From: Bordetella sp.
GTDB taxonomy: Bacteria > Pseudomonadota > Gammaproteobacteria > Burkholderiales > Burkholderiaceae_B
NCBI GenBank assembly: GCA_022818765.1
Contig: CP063810.1
Span: 451,533-515,532 of the forward strand
Length of the DNA stretch: 64,000 nt
Direction of reading: 5' to 3'
The notes under the pieces were generated by a model. That model was not told the DNA's origin. It made no database searches and saw only the letters and a program-made list of their open reading frames with translations. Below are positions 32,089-43,494 of the stretch, piece by piece (the first letter of the stretch is position 1; each line of letters begins with the position of its first letter). The position numbers and the translations under genes were made by a program.

Positions 32089-32735
32089 TTAACGAGATGA
32101 TAAAATTTTATCAATCAAACCATAAGAAACTGCTTCTTCAGCTGACATAAAATTATCACGTTCCGTATCATCAGTAATTTGGTCAATCGATTGACCTGTA
32201 TTTTCTGCCAGTATGATATTAAGGCGTTCACGCAAACTCATGATTTCACGAGCTTGAATTTGAATATCACTAGCTTGACCTTGAGCTCCCCCTGAAGGTT
32301 GGTGAATCATAATTCTTGAATTTGGAAGTGTAATACGTTTACCTTTTTTTCCAGCAGATAACAAAAAAGCTCCCATGCTGGCAGCTAAACCAACACATAA
32401 TGTTGACACATCAGGCTTGATAAATTGCATCGTATCGAAAATAGCCATGCCAGAGTACACTGACCCCCAGGAGAATTAATATAAATAGAAATATCTTTTT
32501 CAGGATTTTCAGATTCTAGAAATAATAATTGAGCTATTACAAGATTAGCTAAATGATCATTAATTGGTCCTATTAAAAATATTACGCGCTCTTTTAAAAG
32601 ACGTGAATAAATATCATATGCACGCTCCCCATGCCCAGATCGCTCAATAACAATTGGAACATAATTTGAAATTGTTGTATTTTTTAAACAATATTCTGAA
32701 TTAATTTTTGAGTAAGGATTAAAAAATTTTTCCAT
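32089..32735 (-). CDS. clpP: ATP-dependent Clp protease proteolytic subunit ClpP (one frame break)
   Basis: Serine protease ring of ClpXP. The catalytic serine is in [11 protein letters not shown], the histidine in MIHQPSGG, and the N-terminal half carries [17 protein letters not shown]. The frame breaks at the run of five C on the plus strand (32464-32468). One added base restores [16 protein letters not shown] and one continuous protein of about 215 residues, near the normal 200-215. It starts 11 bases after tig, in the tig-clpP-clpX-lon order. Confidence 0.95.
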
Positions 32736-32746
32736 TATTAAAATGT

Positions 32747-34033
32747 TTATGCTCCCATTAATTTGTCAAATGGTATACATTCTTCCGTTACATTAGCCAG
32801 AGATAAAACATAATCTACAACATTTTCTTCAAGAAGAAGAGATTCTAATTTGGAACGATGTTCTTGATTAGACAAATACTGATTTACAAATTGAGCAGGT
32901 TTTTCATAATCTTGAGAGAATTCTTCTATGCGTTTAAAAATATCATCAGGTTTAACAATTATATTTCCAATTTTTACCAATTCAGAAATAATTAAGCTTA
33001 GACAAATTTTTTTCTTTGTGTTTAACAAATCTTCATTCTTAGAAATATTTTCATTAGATTTTTGAGATTCAATATGAGAATTAACGCGTTCTTTTTTCTC
33101 AAATTGAGTTTTTAATAAAATTTTAGGAATTTCAAAATTAATTGCATTGCTTAATACTTCCATAACCTCCTTTTTAGTATGATTTAGCAATCTAAATTTT
33201 GCTTGCCGATTAAGATTCTTTTCGATATTAATTTTTAGCTCATCGATGGTAATACCAGTCATACCAAGATTCTTCAGAAATTTCTCATCTAGATTAGGAA
33301 GAATAACTTTAAAAATATTTTTTATTTTTATGCCAATATGTTTTTCATTAGAAGAGTTAGAAGAGAACTTGTTCTCATTTTTATTTTTTATAGAAAAATA
33401 TTTCTCTTCATTAATTTTCATACCTTTGACTGCATCTTCAAGCTCAGGTAAAACAGAATTTTGACCTAATACAAATGAAAAATTTTGTTTTTCATAATTA
33501 GCATATGGCGTTTCTTCAATTGACTCAATGAAATCCAGAGTGACATAATTTTCATTTTCAGCAGGAGAATCCGAAGGATTAAAAACAGCGTGTTGTTTTT
33601 GAAGATTATTTAATACTTTTTCAATTATTTCATCTGTTATTGTAGTAGTGTAGCGTTTTAAAGATAAAGTTGATAAATCAGGAATTTTAATTTCGGGATA
33701 TATTTCAAATTTTACATTAAATATTAAAGACTCTTGAGAATTAGTATTATGCTTTGGCTCTAATTTTAAAATACCTGCAATACGAAGATGTTCTTTTTTA
33801 GCAATTAATTCGAACTTATCATTAATCAATCGATTTAAGACGCGCTGTCGAATTTCAGGGCCTTGGATCCTATCAATCATATTAATAGGAACTTTACCTG
33901 GACGAAAACCACGAAATTTAGCAGTTTGAGCTGCATTTTTTAATTCTATTTGTATTTCCTTCTCAAAGCTTTCAAAAGGGATTTCTATAGTAATTTGACG
34001 TTCCAATTCAGAAACATACTCAGTCAACTGCAT
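32747..34033 (-). CDS. tig: Trigger factor
   Basis: Ribosome-bound chaperone with prolyl isomerase activity. 428 residues. The N-terminal ribosome-binding domain contains the signature [10 protein letters not shown] (near residue 40). The PPIase domain covers roughly residues 150-245 (NYVTLDF to GIKIKNIF), followed by the helical C-terminal arm. Intact. First gene of the tig-clpP-clpX run. Confidence 0.96.
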   Translation of the reverse strand: MQLTEYVSELERQITIEIPFESFEKEIQIELKNAAQTAKFRGFRPGKVPINMIDRIQGPEIRQRVLNRLINDKFELIAKKEHLRIAGILKLEPKHNTNSQESLIFNVKFEIYPEIKIPDLSTLSLKRYTTTITDEIIEKVLNNLQKQHAVFNPSDSPAENENYVTLDFIESIEETPYANYEKQNFSFVLGQNSVLPELEDAVKGMKINEEKYFSIKNKNENKFSSNSSNEKHIGIKIKNIFKVILPNLDEKFLKNLGMTGITIDELKINIEKNLNRQAKFRLLNHTKKEVMEVLSNAINFEIPKILLKTQFEKKERVNSHIESQKSNENISKNEDLLNTKKKICLSLIISELVKIGNIIVKPDDIFKRIEEFSQDYEKPAQFVNQYLSNQEHRSKLESLLLEENVVDYVLSLANVTEECIPFDKLMGA

Positions 34034-34400
34034 TTTAAAGGATTATCCCTGGAAATAGTTAAAAATTTCAATGTAATAAAATTAAATAAAATATACTAAA
34101 ATTAATTCAAAAACATATTTAACATTTTTAAAACATAATGTGACTTAAAACAATGATTACCAAAGTATCTTACACTGGCTTTAAGCGAATTTCTAATTCC
34201 CCTAAAAATATTTAAGAGAAAAATTTTATTAATAAAATTATCCATTCAAGGAAAAAATTACAACTTAGATTTAGAAAATTTAAGCTTAATTATTTTTTGA
34301 ATAATACTTCAAAAATTAAAATTAGAATTTTTCAACCATCATATCTCTTAAATGATTAATTGTAAGAGCAATTAAAGAAATTCGCAGGACCAGGAAAAAT
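34034..34400. other. Gene-free stretch between tig and cspA
   Basis: No reading frame, RNA gene or strong hairpin with a U-tract is visible in these 367 AT-rich bases. It must hold the tig promoter (minus strand) and the end of the csp transcript, but no single promoter stands out by eye. Confidence 0.5.
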
Positions 34401-34604
34401 TTATAAGACTTGTATTTTAGTTGCTTGAGGACCTTTTGGACCATTAGCTGTTATAAAACTCACTCTTTGATTTTCTTCGAGAGATTTAAATCCATTACTT
34501 TGAATTTCTGAAAAATGGGCAAACAAATCTTTCCCCCCTGATTCTGGGGTAATGAAACCATAACCTTTTTCCGAATTAAACCATTTAACAACACCAGTCT
34601 CCAT
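34401..34604 (-). CDS. Cold-shock domain protein (CspA family)
   Basis: A 67-residue single-stranded nucleic-acid binding protein acting as an RNA chaperone. RNP1 is KGYGFITP and RNP2 is DLFAHF. The start [17 protein letters not shown] is standard, with an AGGAGG ribosome binding site eight bases before the ATG. Which csp paralogue it is cannot be told. A promoter about 145 bases upstream gives it a long leader, as in cold-regulated csp genes. Confidence 0.95.
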   Translation of the reverse strand: METGVVKWFNSEKGYGFITPESGGKDLFAHFSEIQSNGFKSLEENQRVSFITANGPKGPQATKIQVL

Positions 34605-34750
34605 ATGTTACATGCCTCCTAAAAACAATAAATAAAGGACGGAGCCTAATAAAAACATAATCAATCAAGGAGGGACAATAGAACAATATCGAAGACCGAA
34701 AAAAGGCAATGTACTGAACGAGAATCGCAACGCTTGAAATCACATAGCAC

Positions 34751-34779
34751 ACTATCCATAGGTTCCTTGTTTAAGTCAA
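34751..34779 (-). promoter_or_regulatory. Candidate promoter with long 5' leader for the csp gene
   Basis: On the minus strand TTGACT, 17 bases, GATAGT. The -35 is 5/6 and the -10 is 4/6 to consensus. It would produce a leader of about 140 bases before the csp start, the size of leaders that control csp mRNA stability and translation in the cold. No further cold-box motif could be confirmed by eye. Confidence 0.5.
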
Positions 34780-35227
34780 TAGAACACAAAGATCTCTGTA
34801 GCAATAATGCAACGAGAAGAAATTAAATTAAATTAAATCCTAGTGCACCACCTTTAAATGACATTTAATTATAACATTTATAACAAAATGTTGATATACA
34901 AATTATTTATACCTTAAAAATAAATTTCTAATGGAGATAAATTAATAATACTGCTGATTTAATAATTATTGTATTACTTTTTAAATAGGAAAGTTTTATA
35001 TTCTTTTTTAAGAGAACATGAATTAAAAATTTTAATAAATTAAAACATTTTGGTGAGTTAAATTTTAGATAAAGTCAAATAGACAAATTTTTACGTTCTA
35101 TGAAAAATTTTTATATATTCCAATCGTTCTTTTATTTTATTTCATTTTTTATTAACATTTAAAATGTTAAAGGAAATTTATATGAATAAAATCATTATTA
35201 GTTATTTTATACAATATTGGAAATCTT
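34780..35227. other. Gene-free stretch with a 19-base palindrome
   Basis: No coding frame or RNA gene seen between the csp promoter and tRNA-Leu. At 35152-35170 TTAACATTT and AAATGTTAA form a perfect 9-bp inverted repeat around one A. It is downstream of tRNA-Leu in that gene's direction, but no U-tract follows, so a terminator role is uncertain. Confidence 0.45.
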
Positions 35228-35313
35228 TGGTGCGAAGGAGGGGATTTGAACCCCTATACTTTTTAAGTGCCAGGATCTAAACCTGGTGCGTCTACCTATT
35301 TCGCCACCTTCGC
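35228..35313 (-). tRNA. tRNA-Leu (anticodon UAG)
   Basis: Read on the minus strand, GCGAAGG pairs with CCTTCGC in the acceptor stem, followed by discriminator A and an encoded CCA. The anticodon arm CCAGGTTTAGATCCTGG carries TAG, and a long variable arm and the GGTTCAAATCC T-arm are present. 86 bases, class II tRNA, as expected for Leu. A tRNA-Leu upstream of tig is usual in betaproteobacteria; here the csp gene lies between them. Confidence 0.95.
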
Positions 35314-35379
35314 ATGCAAATTAAAAATTAACTTCAGGTCATTAATTCTATTTAAATAAATCACTCTTGACAAAAATTC

Positions 35380-36587
35380 ATGAATTCAAGATTAAAAAAA
35401 TTACGTTCTTACCCATTCGAAAAATTGCGAATCTTATTATCAAATTCTATTATAAAAAATATTAATGAGAAGGAAAATACTATTAACTTATCTATTGGAG
35501 AGCCTAAACATAATGCACCAACTTGTGTTAAAGAGGCTATTTATAAAAATATCTGTGGTCTTTCGATTTATCCTTCTACAAAAGGAGATCCAAATCTTAG
35601 AAATGTTATTTCTAAATGGTTAGAAAAAAGATATGAAATACCTAGTCTGGATTCAGAAAAACAAATTTTACCAGTTCTAGGTTCACGTGAAGCATTGTTT
35701 TCTTTTGTTCAAACCATTATAGAACCTAATGATCCAGAATCCATTGTAATATGTCCTAATCCATTTTATCAAATTTATGAAGGTGCAGCATTACTTGCAG
35801 GTGCTAATCCTTATTATATTAATTTTAATCCAGAACCAGAAAAAAATTTTTCTTATGATTGGGAAAAAATACCTGAAAAAGTCTGGATAAAAACAAAGCT
35901 TTTATTTGTTTGTTCTCCGGGAAATCCAGCAGGTAATGTAATGAGTTTAGATGAATGGAAAACTATATTTAAACTTTCTAATAAATATAATTTCATAATT
36001 GCATCTGATGAATGCTATTCAGAAATTTATTATGATGAAAGTGAACCCCCCTTGGGCGCTTTACAAGCAGCTTATCTTTTAAACAAAGATAATTATAAAA
36101 ACCTAATTATATTCTCCAGTTTGTCAAAAAGATCGAATTTACCTGGTTTGCGATCTGGTTTTGTTGCAGGAGATTCAAAAATCATTGAAAAATTTCTTTT
36201 ATATCGTACATATCATGGTAGTGCAATGAGTCCAGTTGTAACTGCAGCTAGTATTGCAGCTTGGAAAGATGAATCTCATGTTAAAATAAATAGAGCTTTG
36301 TATAGAGAAAAATTTGATTCTGTTGTTCCTATTTTAGAAAAAGTATTACCAATTCAAAAACCACAAGCTTCCTTTTATTTATGGATAAAAGTTCCTATAT
36401 TAGACACACATTTCACCTTTGAGTTATATCGAAAAAAAGAGTTATTGTATTGCCTGGCAGTTTTCTTACTCATAATACAGATAGCAAAAACTATATACGA
36501 ATAGCATTAGTCGCTTCCATAAAAGAGTGTATAGAAGCAGCTCAAAAAATATATCAGTTTGTTAAAACTGATCTTTCAATCAACTAA
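35380..36587 (+). CDS. dapC: Succinyldiaminopimelate transaminase (one frame break)
   Basis: PLP transaminase for N-succinyl-2-amino-6-ketopimelate in the succinylase route to diaminopimelate and lysine. The PLP lysine is in FSSLSKRSNLPGLRSG, and an SPGNPAGNVMSL cofactor segment precedes it. The frame breaks at a run of seven A at 36432-36438. Adding one A gives RVIVLPGSFLTHNTDSKNY and IRIALVASIKECIEAA, ending at TAA 36585. The restored 402 residues fit DapC. It begins dapC-dapD-dapE, which supports this over other class I transaminases. Confidence 0.92.
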
Positions 36588-36614
36588 GTTATCATACATA
36601 TAAAAATATAAAAT

Positions 36615-37444
36615 ATGAATAAATATTCAAATCTAAAAAGTAAAATTGAAAAAATTTGGGAAGATCGAGATTTAAAATTTCAATCTTATTCAGAGTTAGA
36701 AACTCAAAAAACAATCAAAGAAATATTAAATCTTTTAGATTCAGGGGAAATTCGCGTAGCTGAAAAAAATAATCATGATTGGATAGTTAATGAGTGGATA
36801 AAAAAAGCTATTTTATTAGCTTTCAAATTCACAAAAAATAAAATTTTTTCCGATTCTATAATGAGATTTTATGATAAAGTTCCTTTGAAATTTTCAGATT
36901 TCACAGAAAATTCTTTTAAAGAGGGCGGTTACCGAGTCGTACCTCCTGCAACAGTTCGATATGGTTCGTTTATTGGTAAAATGTTGTCTTGATGCCATCT
37001 TTTGTAAATATCGGATCTTATATTGGTGAAGGATCAATGGTTGACACTTGGGCTACAGTAGGGTCTTGTGCACAAATAGGAAGAAATGTACATCTTTCTG
37101 GTGGCGTAGGAATCGGAGGAGTTTTAGAACCTTTACAAGCAAATCCAACTATTATCGAAGATAATTGTTTTATCGGAGCACGATCAGAAATCGTTGAAGG
37201 TGTCGTAATTGAAAAAAATTCTGTCTTATCTATGGGAGTTTTTTTATCACAAAGTACAAAAATTCTTAATAGAAGTACAGGAGAAATTACATATGGCCGC
37301 ATTCCAAGTAACTCAGTTGTTGTACCTGGATCATTGCCTTCCAATGATAGTTCATATAGTTTAGCATGCGCTGTAATTGTTAAACGTGTTGATGATAAAA
37401 CTCGAGAAAAAACTAGCATTAATGATCTATTGAGACTTGGATGA
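36615..37444 (+). CDS. dapD: Tetrahydrodipicolinate N-succinyltransferase (one frame break)
   Basis: Succinylates tetrahydrodipicolinate in lysine/peptidoglycan precursor synthesis. A helical N-terminal domain is followed by a left-handed beta-helix of hexapeptide repeats ([30 protein letters not shown]). The frame breaks at the four-A run at 36978-36981; one added A restores [14 protein letters not shown]. Repaired length about 276, as in the family (274). Its stop overlaps the dapE start (ATGA). Confidence 0.95.
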
Positions 37445-38577
37445 TTAATAAATCTCTTCTTAATCTTCTAAAAAATCTAATTATTCGTCCTTCAATCACT
37501 CCAAATGACGCTGGCTGTCAATCTATGATTGCATCCAGATTACAGTTAATTGGGTTTGATTGTGAGAATCTTTCTTATGCTGAAGTAACTAACCTATGGG
37601 CATATCGGGGAACTGGTTCTCCATTAATTATTTTCGCGGGTCATACTGATGTTGTTCCTGTAGGTGAAGAATCAAAATGGAAATCAAATCCATTTTATCC
37701 ATTAGAAGATAATGGATATATTTATGGACGTGGGACCTCTGATATGAAAGGTTCAATCGCAGCATTTATAATAGCAATTGAAGAATTTTTGGAAAAAAAC
37801 CCAAAACATAAAGGTTCAATTGCTATTATGCTTACTTCAGATGAAGAAGGTCCTGCTGTTAATGGCACTTCAATAATCTGTAATGAATTAAAAAACAGAA
37901 AAATACAACCAGATTATTGTATTATTGGAGAACCCACTTCTGAAAAAATTTTAGGAGATGTTTGTAAAAATGGACGAAGAGGTTCTCTTTCTGGATACTT
38001 AACTGTACAAGGTGTGCAAGGTCATATTGCATACTCTAATTCTACTTCTAATCCTATACATCAACTTGCTCCAGCTTTATATAGTTTAATCAAGAAAAAA
38101 TGGGATGATGGGAATCAGCACTTTCCTAGTACAACTTTCCAAATCTCAAACTTAATATCAGGAACAGGTGCTGAAAATGTTATTCCAGATAATGTAAAAA
38201 TTAAATTTAATTTTCGATTTTCTCCTGAAAGTACTATTGAAAGTTTAAAAACACAAGTAAATGAGATTTTAAAAAAATCCAATATACAATATTCTTTAGA
38301 TTGGAAAATAAATGGGAAACCATTTTTAACATTACCAAACACTTTAACAAAAGCACTCGGCAAATCCATTTATAAAGAAACAAATATTCTTACTAAATTA
38401 TCAACATCAGGTGGAACTTCAGATGGACGTTTTATAACTAAAATTTGCCCTCAGGTTGTTGAATTTGGCCCGATAAACGAATCTATACATAAAATAGATG
38501 AATCAATAAAAATATCTGATTTAGAGTTATTAAAAAATATATATAAATCAACTCTTGAAAATATTTTACTGGTATAG
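37441..38577 (+). CDS. dapE: Succinyl-diaminopimelate desuccinylase
   Basis: Zinc peptidase-family (M20) enzyme that releases LL-diaminopimelate. Metal ligands are in [21 protein letters not shown], the TSDEEGPA segment and the C-terminal [14 protein letters not shown]. 378 residues, normal. The ATGA overlap with dapD implies translational coupling. Intact. It converges on the helicase gene with a 6-base gap. Confidence 0.96.
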   Translation: MINKSLLNLLKNLIIRPSITPNDAGCQSMIASRLQLIGFDCENLSYAEVTNLWAYRGTGSPLIIFAGHTDVVPVGEESKWKSNPFYPLEDNGYIYGRGTSDMKGSIAAFIIAIEEFLEKNPKHKGSIAIMLTSDEEGPAVNGTSIICNELKNRKIQPDYCIIGEPTSEKILGDVCKNGRRGSLSGYLTVQGVQGHIAYSNSTSNPIHQLAPALYSLIKKKWDDGNQHFPSTTFQISNLISGTGAENVIPDNVKIKFNFRFSPESTIESLKTQVNEILKKSNIQYSLDWKINGKPFLTLPNTLTKALGKSIYKETNILTKLSTSGGTSDGRFITKICPQVVEFGPINESIHKIDESIKISDLELLKNIYKSTLENILLV

Positions 38578-38583
38578 GGATAA

Positions 38584-40786
38584 TTATCTATCAATAATTT
38601 CCAATTTAGCAATATTTAATGATAAAATTTTTATCCCTGCATTATAAAAATATATTTTGGCTTGCGATTCTTCACCTAGAGAATATAATTCTTTTATAAT
38701 TCCACAACCAAAATGATGATGATTTATTAATTGTCCAATATAAAAATATTGGTTATCCAATCTAATTTTGGATAGGCAAGAATTAGTTATATTATTTTCT
38801 TTATTTAAAAACTTATGATTATATTTTTGATAAATATTTGAATGAGAAATTGGTTTTATCCATCTTAAATTTGATTCTGGAATTTCTTTTAAAAATCTTG
38901 ATGGTAAAGAATTCTTTTTTTTTCCATGTAATGTTCGAGTTTTAGCTAATGATACATAGAGTTTCTTTCTTGCTCGTGTAATAGCAACGTACATTAAACG
39001 ACGCTCTTCTTCAATACTTTTTGAATTATTCAAACTATTTTCATGCGGGAATAACCCTTCTTCTAATCCAGAAATGAAAACAGTATCAAATTCCAAGCCT
39101 TTAGATGCATGAACAGTCATTAATTGAACTGTATGAATATTTGTTTTATCATCCATTTCATGAATCTTCATATTATCGTCTGATTCCAAAGAAACAAGTG
39201 ATAAAAAAGATACTAATCTATCAAGATTATTTTCAAATATCTCAGAATTTTCATCTTTTAAAAAATTTTTGCCGAATTTACTAATTCGCTTAAATTTTCT
39301 AAACATTCATTTTTCTTATTTTCTTCCTCATAATACAATTTAAGTCCACTTTTTCTATAACATAAAGAATTAAATCAGGAAGACTTAATTCTTTTAATTT
39401 CTTTATAAAGTCATCAATTAAATCTGAAAATTTTAAAAGATTAATTTTTCCTCGTGTATTTACAATATTTATTGCATCATGTAAACTGATATTATTTTCA
39501 ATAGCTATAGATGATATATCATCTATAGTTTTCAAACCTATCCCACGCGCTGGAAAATTTACAACACGTATCCAAGATATATCATCTTTAGTATTTACTA
39601 TTAATCGTAGATACGCTAGTGCGTGTTTTATTTCTTGTCGTTCAAAAAAACGCAAACCGCCATATACTGTATATGGAAGTCCAGCTGAGAACAAAGCATG
39701 TTCTATAATTCGGGATTGAGCATTGCTTCGGTATAAAACACCAATTTTATGCGACTTGTCATCTATTTTAAATATTGATTTAATTTCATTAGCTAACCAC
39801 TGTGCTTCTGTTAATTCATTGATTTGCTCAAAAATTTGTAGCAATTCACCTTGTCCTTTATTTGTCCAAAGTTTTTTACCTAATCTCGAGCTATTATTTT
39901 CAATAAGTTGATTAGCTGAATCTAGAATGTATCCTGCAGATCGATAATTTTGTTCTAGACGAATTACATTTTCTTTAGCATAATTATTTTCAAAATCTAA
40001 TATATTATTTGAATTTGCTCCTCGAAATGAGTAAATAGATTGATCATCATCTCCAACTGCAAAAATAGAAGTTTTACTACCTCCTGCAATTAATTGGAGG
40101 AATTTATACTGTAGATTATTTGTATCCTGAAATTCATCAACTAAAATATGCAAAAATCTTTCTTGATAATATTCACGTATATTCGAATTTTCTTTAAAAA
40201 GTTCATAAGTTCGCAATAATAGTTCAGGAAAATCAACTATACCTTCTTGTTGACATTGCATTTCATACAATTGGTAAATTTCTATTAAATGATCATTTTT
40301 AAGACTTTTGTTATTAAGTCTGTTGATGCTAGATGCACGTAAACCATTTTCTTTATTGTAATTAATGAATTTTAAAACATTGCGATAAGGATATTTTTCC
40401 TCGCTAATATCATGAATTTTAAATAAACGTTTCAGAGAAGATAATTGATCAAAGTTATCTAAAATCTGAAATGCACGAAAAAGATTAGCTTCCTTATAAT
40501 GTATTCGCAAAAATCGATTACATAAACCATGGAATGTACCAATCCATAATTTTCGATTATTACAAGAAAGATTGGTCGATACACGAGAAATCATTTCACG
40601 TGCTGCTTTATTAGTAAAAGTAACGGCAAAGATATTTGATAGATTAATCTGACAAGTTTTAACTAACCAAGCTATTCTAGTGGTTAAAACTTTTGTTTTT
40701 CCGCTGCCAGCTCCTGCTAAGATAAGAGCATGAAATTTTTTAAGCAAAACTGCTTTTTGTTGTTGATTATTTAATTCTTCTAACAT
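38584..40786 (-). CDS. uvrD: UvrD/Rep-type superfamily 1 DNA helicase (two frame breaks)
   Basis: 3'-5' helicase for repair and replication. Walker A is GAGSGKTKVLTTR near residue 25, motif II is DEFQDTNNLQ, later motifs are GDDDQSIYSFRGA, VHASKGLEFDTVF and AITRARKKLYV. The C-terminal tail has the Tudor-like VGxxVxHxxFG-type segment. Two one-base losses interrupt the 2B region: at TTT 39339-39341 and at the five-T run 39266-39270. Repairing both gives YYEEENKKNECLENLSELV and FLKDENSEIF, as expected for UvrD. I start at MLEELNNQQQ, five bases after the desaturase stop. Confidence 0.9.
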
Positions 40787-40790
40787 GGCA

Positions 40791-42005
40791 TTAAGCTGCA
40801 TAACGACATAAATTGGTAGCAAATTTCTCTAACCTATCTATGCCGCTCTTTTGAGCACGTTGGCACCATTGTTGCAAATCTTGCAATAATTGGTCACTGG
40901 TTGCTCCTGAGCTTTCCCAAATAAGACCAAGTTCATTACGCATTTCAATAAGGATTTTTAAGGGTTTATTTCCAGAAATTATTTTATTAACTGCTTCACG
41001 TCTTTCAGGTTTCATAATCTCTTCATTTTGATGTAAATCCTTAAATGCACGATTTATAAAAGTCCAATTACAATCAATATTATGTTTTTTGCGAAAAATC
41101 TTTAATTTCTTTAATTCTTCCTTTGCTGCTGATTTAATAAGGTTTGTATAATTTGCCATCACTTCATAACGATGTGTAATAACGCCTTGGAGAGTTAAAA
41201 GATCTATTCCATTTGTATCCTTAGAAATTAATTTCAGCTTTGGTGCAACTTTTTTAACTTTTGCTAAACCTAAAAATTTCAAAATACAAATATAAAACCA
41301 ACCAAGATCTATCTCATACCATTTATTAGAGAACTTTGCTGAAGTTCCATAAGCATGATGATTATTATGTAATTCCTCTCCGCCTATTATAATACCCCAA
41401 GGAATTAAATTTGTACTAGTATCTGGACTACTATAGTTTCGATAACCCCAATAATGACCAACCCCATTCACAACGCCTGCTGCCCAGAAAGGAATCCACG
41501 ACATTTGGATTGCCCATACTGTTATGCCTAAAATACCAAATAGAAGAATATTAATTCCAAGCATGATTAATACTCCTAGCAAACTGTGTTTACTATAAAG
41601 ATTATTTTCTATCCAATCTTGTGGTGTCCCATAACCAAATCGATCTAATGTTTCTTTATTGAAAGATTCCCTTCGATATAATTCAGCACCACGAAATAAA
41701 ACTTTCCAAATCCCAAAAATAATAGGCGAATGAGGATCATCCTTTTTTTCACATTTAGCATGATGTTTTCGATGAATTGCAACCCATTCTTTTGTAATCA
41801 TCCCAGTAGTTAACCATAACCAGAATCGAAAAAAATGCATAGGTATTTTATGAAGATTTAAACCTCTATGTGCTTGGCTTCTATGTAAAAATATTGTGAC
41901 AGAAACAATAGTAATATGTGTCATAATCAAAGTAAAAATGACAATGCCTTTCCAAGAAGCTTGGGTATAACCTCCAAATAGAAAAGATAGCACATCAAAA
42001 TCCAT
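40791..42005 (-). CDS. Acyl-lipid/acyl-CoA desaturase (membrane fatty acid desaturase)
   Basis: Introduces double bonds into fatty acyl chains using O2 and a di-iron centre. All three histidine boxes are present: HRSQAHRG, HRKHHAKCE and HNNHHAYGT, separated by transmembrane helices. About 404 residues with a soluble C-terminal tail, usual for proteobacterial delta-9 enzymes. The start ATG (MDFDVLSFLFGGYTQ) has GGAGG 12 bases upstream; a TTG-started frame is longer. Electron donor and exact position specificity cannot be told. uvrD follows immediately. Confidence 0.9.
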   Translation of the reverse strand: MDFDVLSFLFGGYTQASWKGIVIFTLIMTHITIVSVTIFLHRSQAHRGLNLHKIPMHFFRFWLWLTTGMITKEWVAIHRKHHAKCEKKDDPHSPIIFGIWKVLFRGAELYRRESFNKETLDRFGYGTPQDWIENNLYSKHSLLGVLIMLGINILLFGILGITVWAIQMSWIPFWAAGVVNGVGHYWGYRNYSSPDTSTNLIPWGIIIGGEELHNNHHAYGTSAKFSNKWYEIDLGWFYICILKFLGLAKVKKVAPKLKLISKDTNGIDLLTLQGVITHRYEVMANYTNLIKSAAKEELKKLKIFRKKHNIDCNWTFINRAFKDLHQNEEIMKPERREAVNKIISGNKPLKILIEMRNELGLIWESSGATSDQLLQDLQQWCQRAQKSGIDRLEKFATNLCRYAA

Positions 42006-42532
42006 AAAATGTTCCAACCTCCCCAAGTAGAAATCTTTTTATAAGAAACTCTCATAATTTTCAATTACTGAAATATATTAATCAAAACTAGTAAATCTGA
42101 ATTTCGATTTAGAATTGAAAGTCTTTAAAAAAAGAATTAATTGTATATCATGCATTTAGCATGAATCGGAAAATATTTATCAAATGCATTTAATAACTTA
42201 TTGAACCATAAAAAAACAATTCTGCTCATTGGAAATGGTATATTATTTGTAGAATAAACAAAAACTATTTTCCAATGATACACTATTGCCTCAAATAATT
42301 AGGCACATATTTTTCAGGATAACACATAAAAATCTCAATCTTTTTTCTATCTTTCGATTTTTATAATATTTTACTTATCTTATAATAATTAAATTCAAAA
42401 TGAATCAAGTTACTCTCAAATACTATTTGAATAACTACTTCATTTAAATTTTATTTTTCAAATCATAAAAATAATGAAATAAATTACAAATATAGTATTT
42501 ATTAACAAATAAAAATATTTAGAAAGCAACAC
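42006..42532. other. Gene-free divergent gap with two inverted repeats
   Basis: No gene seen in about 530 bases between the desaturase and ribF, one of the longest empty stretches here. It holds a small hairpin (TCATGC-N5-GCATGA, 42148-42164) and a perfect 9-bp inverted repeat CATTGGAAA / TTTCCAATG (42227-42235 and 42269-42277). These may be operators or mRNA structures; it could also be remains of a lost gene, but no protein similarity is recognisable. Confidence 0.5.
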
Positions 42533-43494
42533 GTGAAGATATCATTTCATATTTACCGAAATACTCCTTCTTCAAAATTAAAATATAGTGCTCTAACAAT
42601 TGGCAATTTTGATGGAGTTCATGTTGGACATCAAGCTATATTAAATATAGTTAGTCAAGAAGCAAAAAAAAGAAAATTATTTTCATCAGTATTAACTTTT
42701 TATCCAAGTTCAAGAGAGTACTTTTCTAATTTCAAAAATCAATCAAAACCCATGTTTAACAGCATTTTTAATTTACGTGATAAAGTAACTCATATTACAC
42801 AATGTGGAATCAATCAGATTGTTATTGCTCGATTTAACAAAAAGTTAGCTAAATTATCAGCTGATTCATTCATTGAAAATTTTTTGGTTAAAATTTTAAA
42901 ACTCCGATGGTTGTTAATTGGCGAAGATTTTCGATTTGGTTATAAACAAGAGGGGATTTTTTACTTCTTCAAAAAGCTGGTTCATATTATGGTTTTAAAG
43001 TCCAATCTATTTCTGATATTACAGATCAATTCAATAATAGAATTTCAAGTTCCAGCATTAGAAAAGCTCTTTCTATAGGAGATCTTTCTCATGCAGAAAG
43101 TTTGCTTGGTTATCCATTTAGTTTAAGCGGACATGTTGTTTATGGTAAACAATTAGGTCGAAGTTTAGGTTTTCCAACTATGAATCTTCATGTTCACAAT
43201 AGTTGTGCAGTACAAACAGGTATATATATAGTTAAAGTTTATGGATTACGACAAAAATCATTGCCTGGAATTGCAAGCCTTGGCACACGACCTACTATTG
43301 AAAGAAAGGGTCAATTATTATTAGAAACTCATTTATTAGATGAAAATCTAGACGCTTACGGTAAACTCATTCAAGTAGTTTTTTTACAGAGACTTCGAGA
43401 TGAAAAAAAATTTTCTAATCTTACTAATTTAATTCTTGCTGCTACCGAAGATAAGCAAGATGCATATAATTATTTTCAAATTCATGGATTATAA
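42533..43494 (+). CDS. ribF: Bifunctional riboflavin kinase / FAD synthetase (one frame break)
   Basis: Makes FMN then FAD from riboflavin. The adenylyltransferase domain has GNFDGVHVGHQAIL near residue 26, and the C-terminal kinase has GHVVYGKQLGRSLGFPTMNL. GTG start. The frame breaks at the four-G run 42952-42955; one added G gives KQEGDFTLLQKAGSYYGF and a continuous protein through SSSIRKALSIGDLSHAE. Repaired length about 320. It begins ribF-ileS-lspA, the usual order, and its 3' end overlaps the inferred ileS start by 11 bases. FAD is needed by SdhA. Confidence 0.93.

Noticed and set aside
37018..37419. 133-codon open frame antisense to dapD
   Set aside because: Mirror of the hexapeptide-repeat region; no independent signal.
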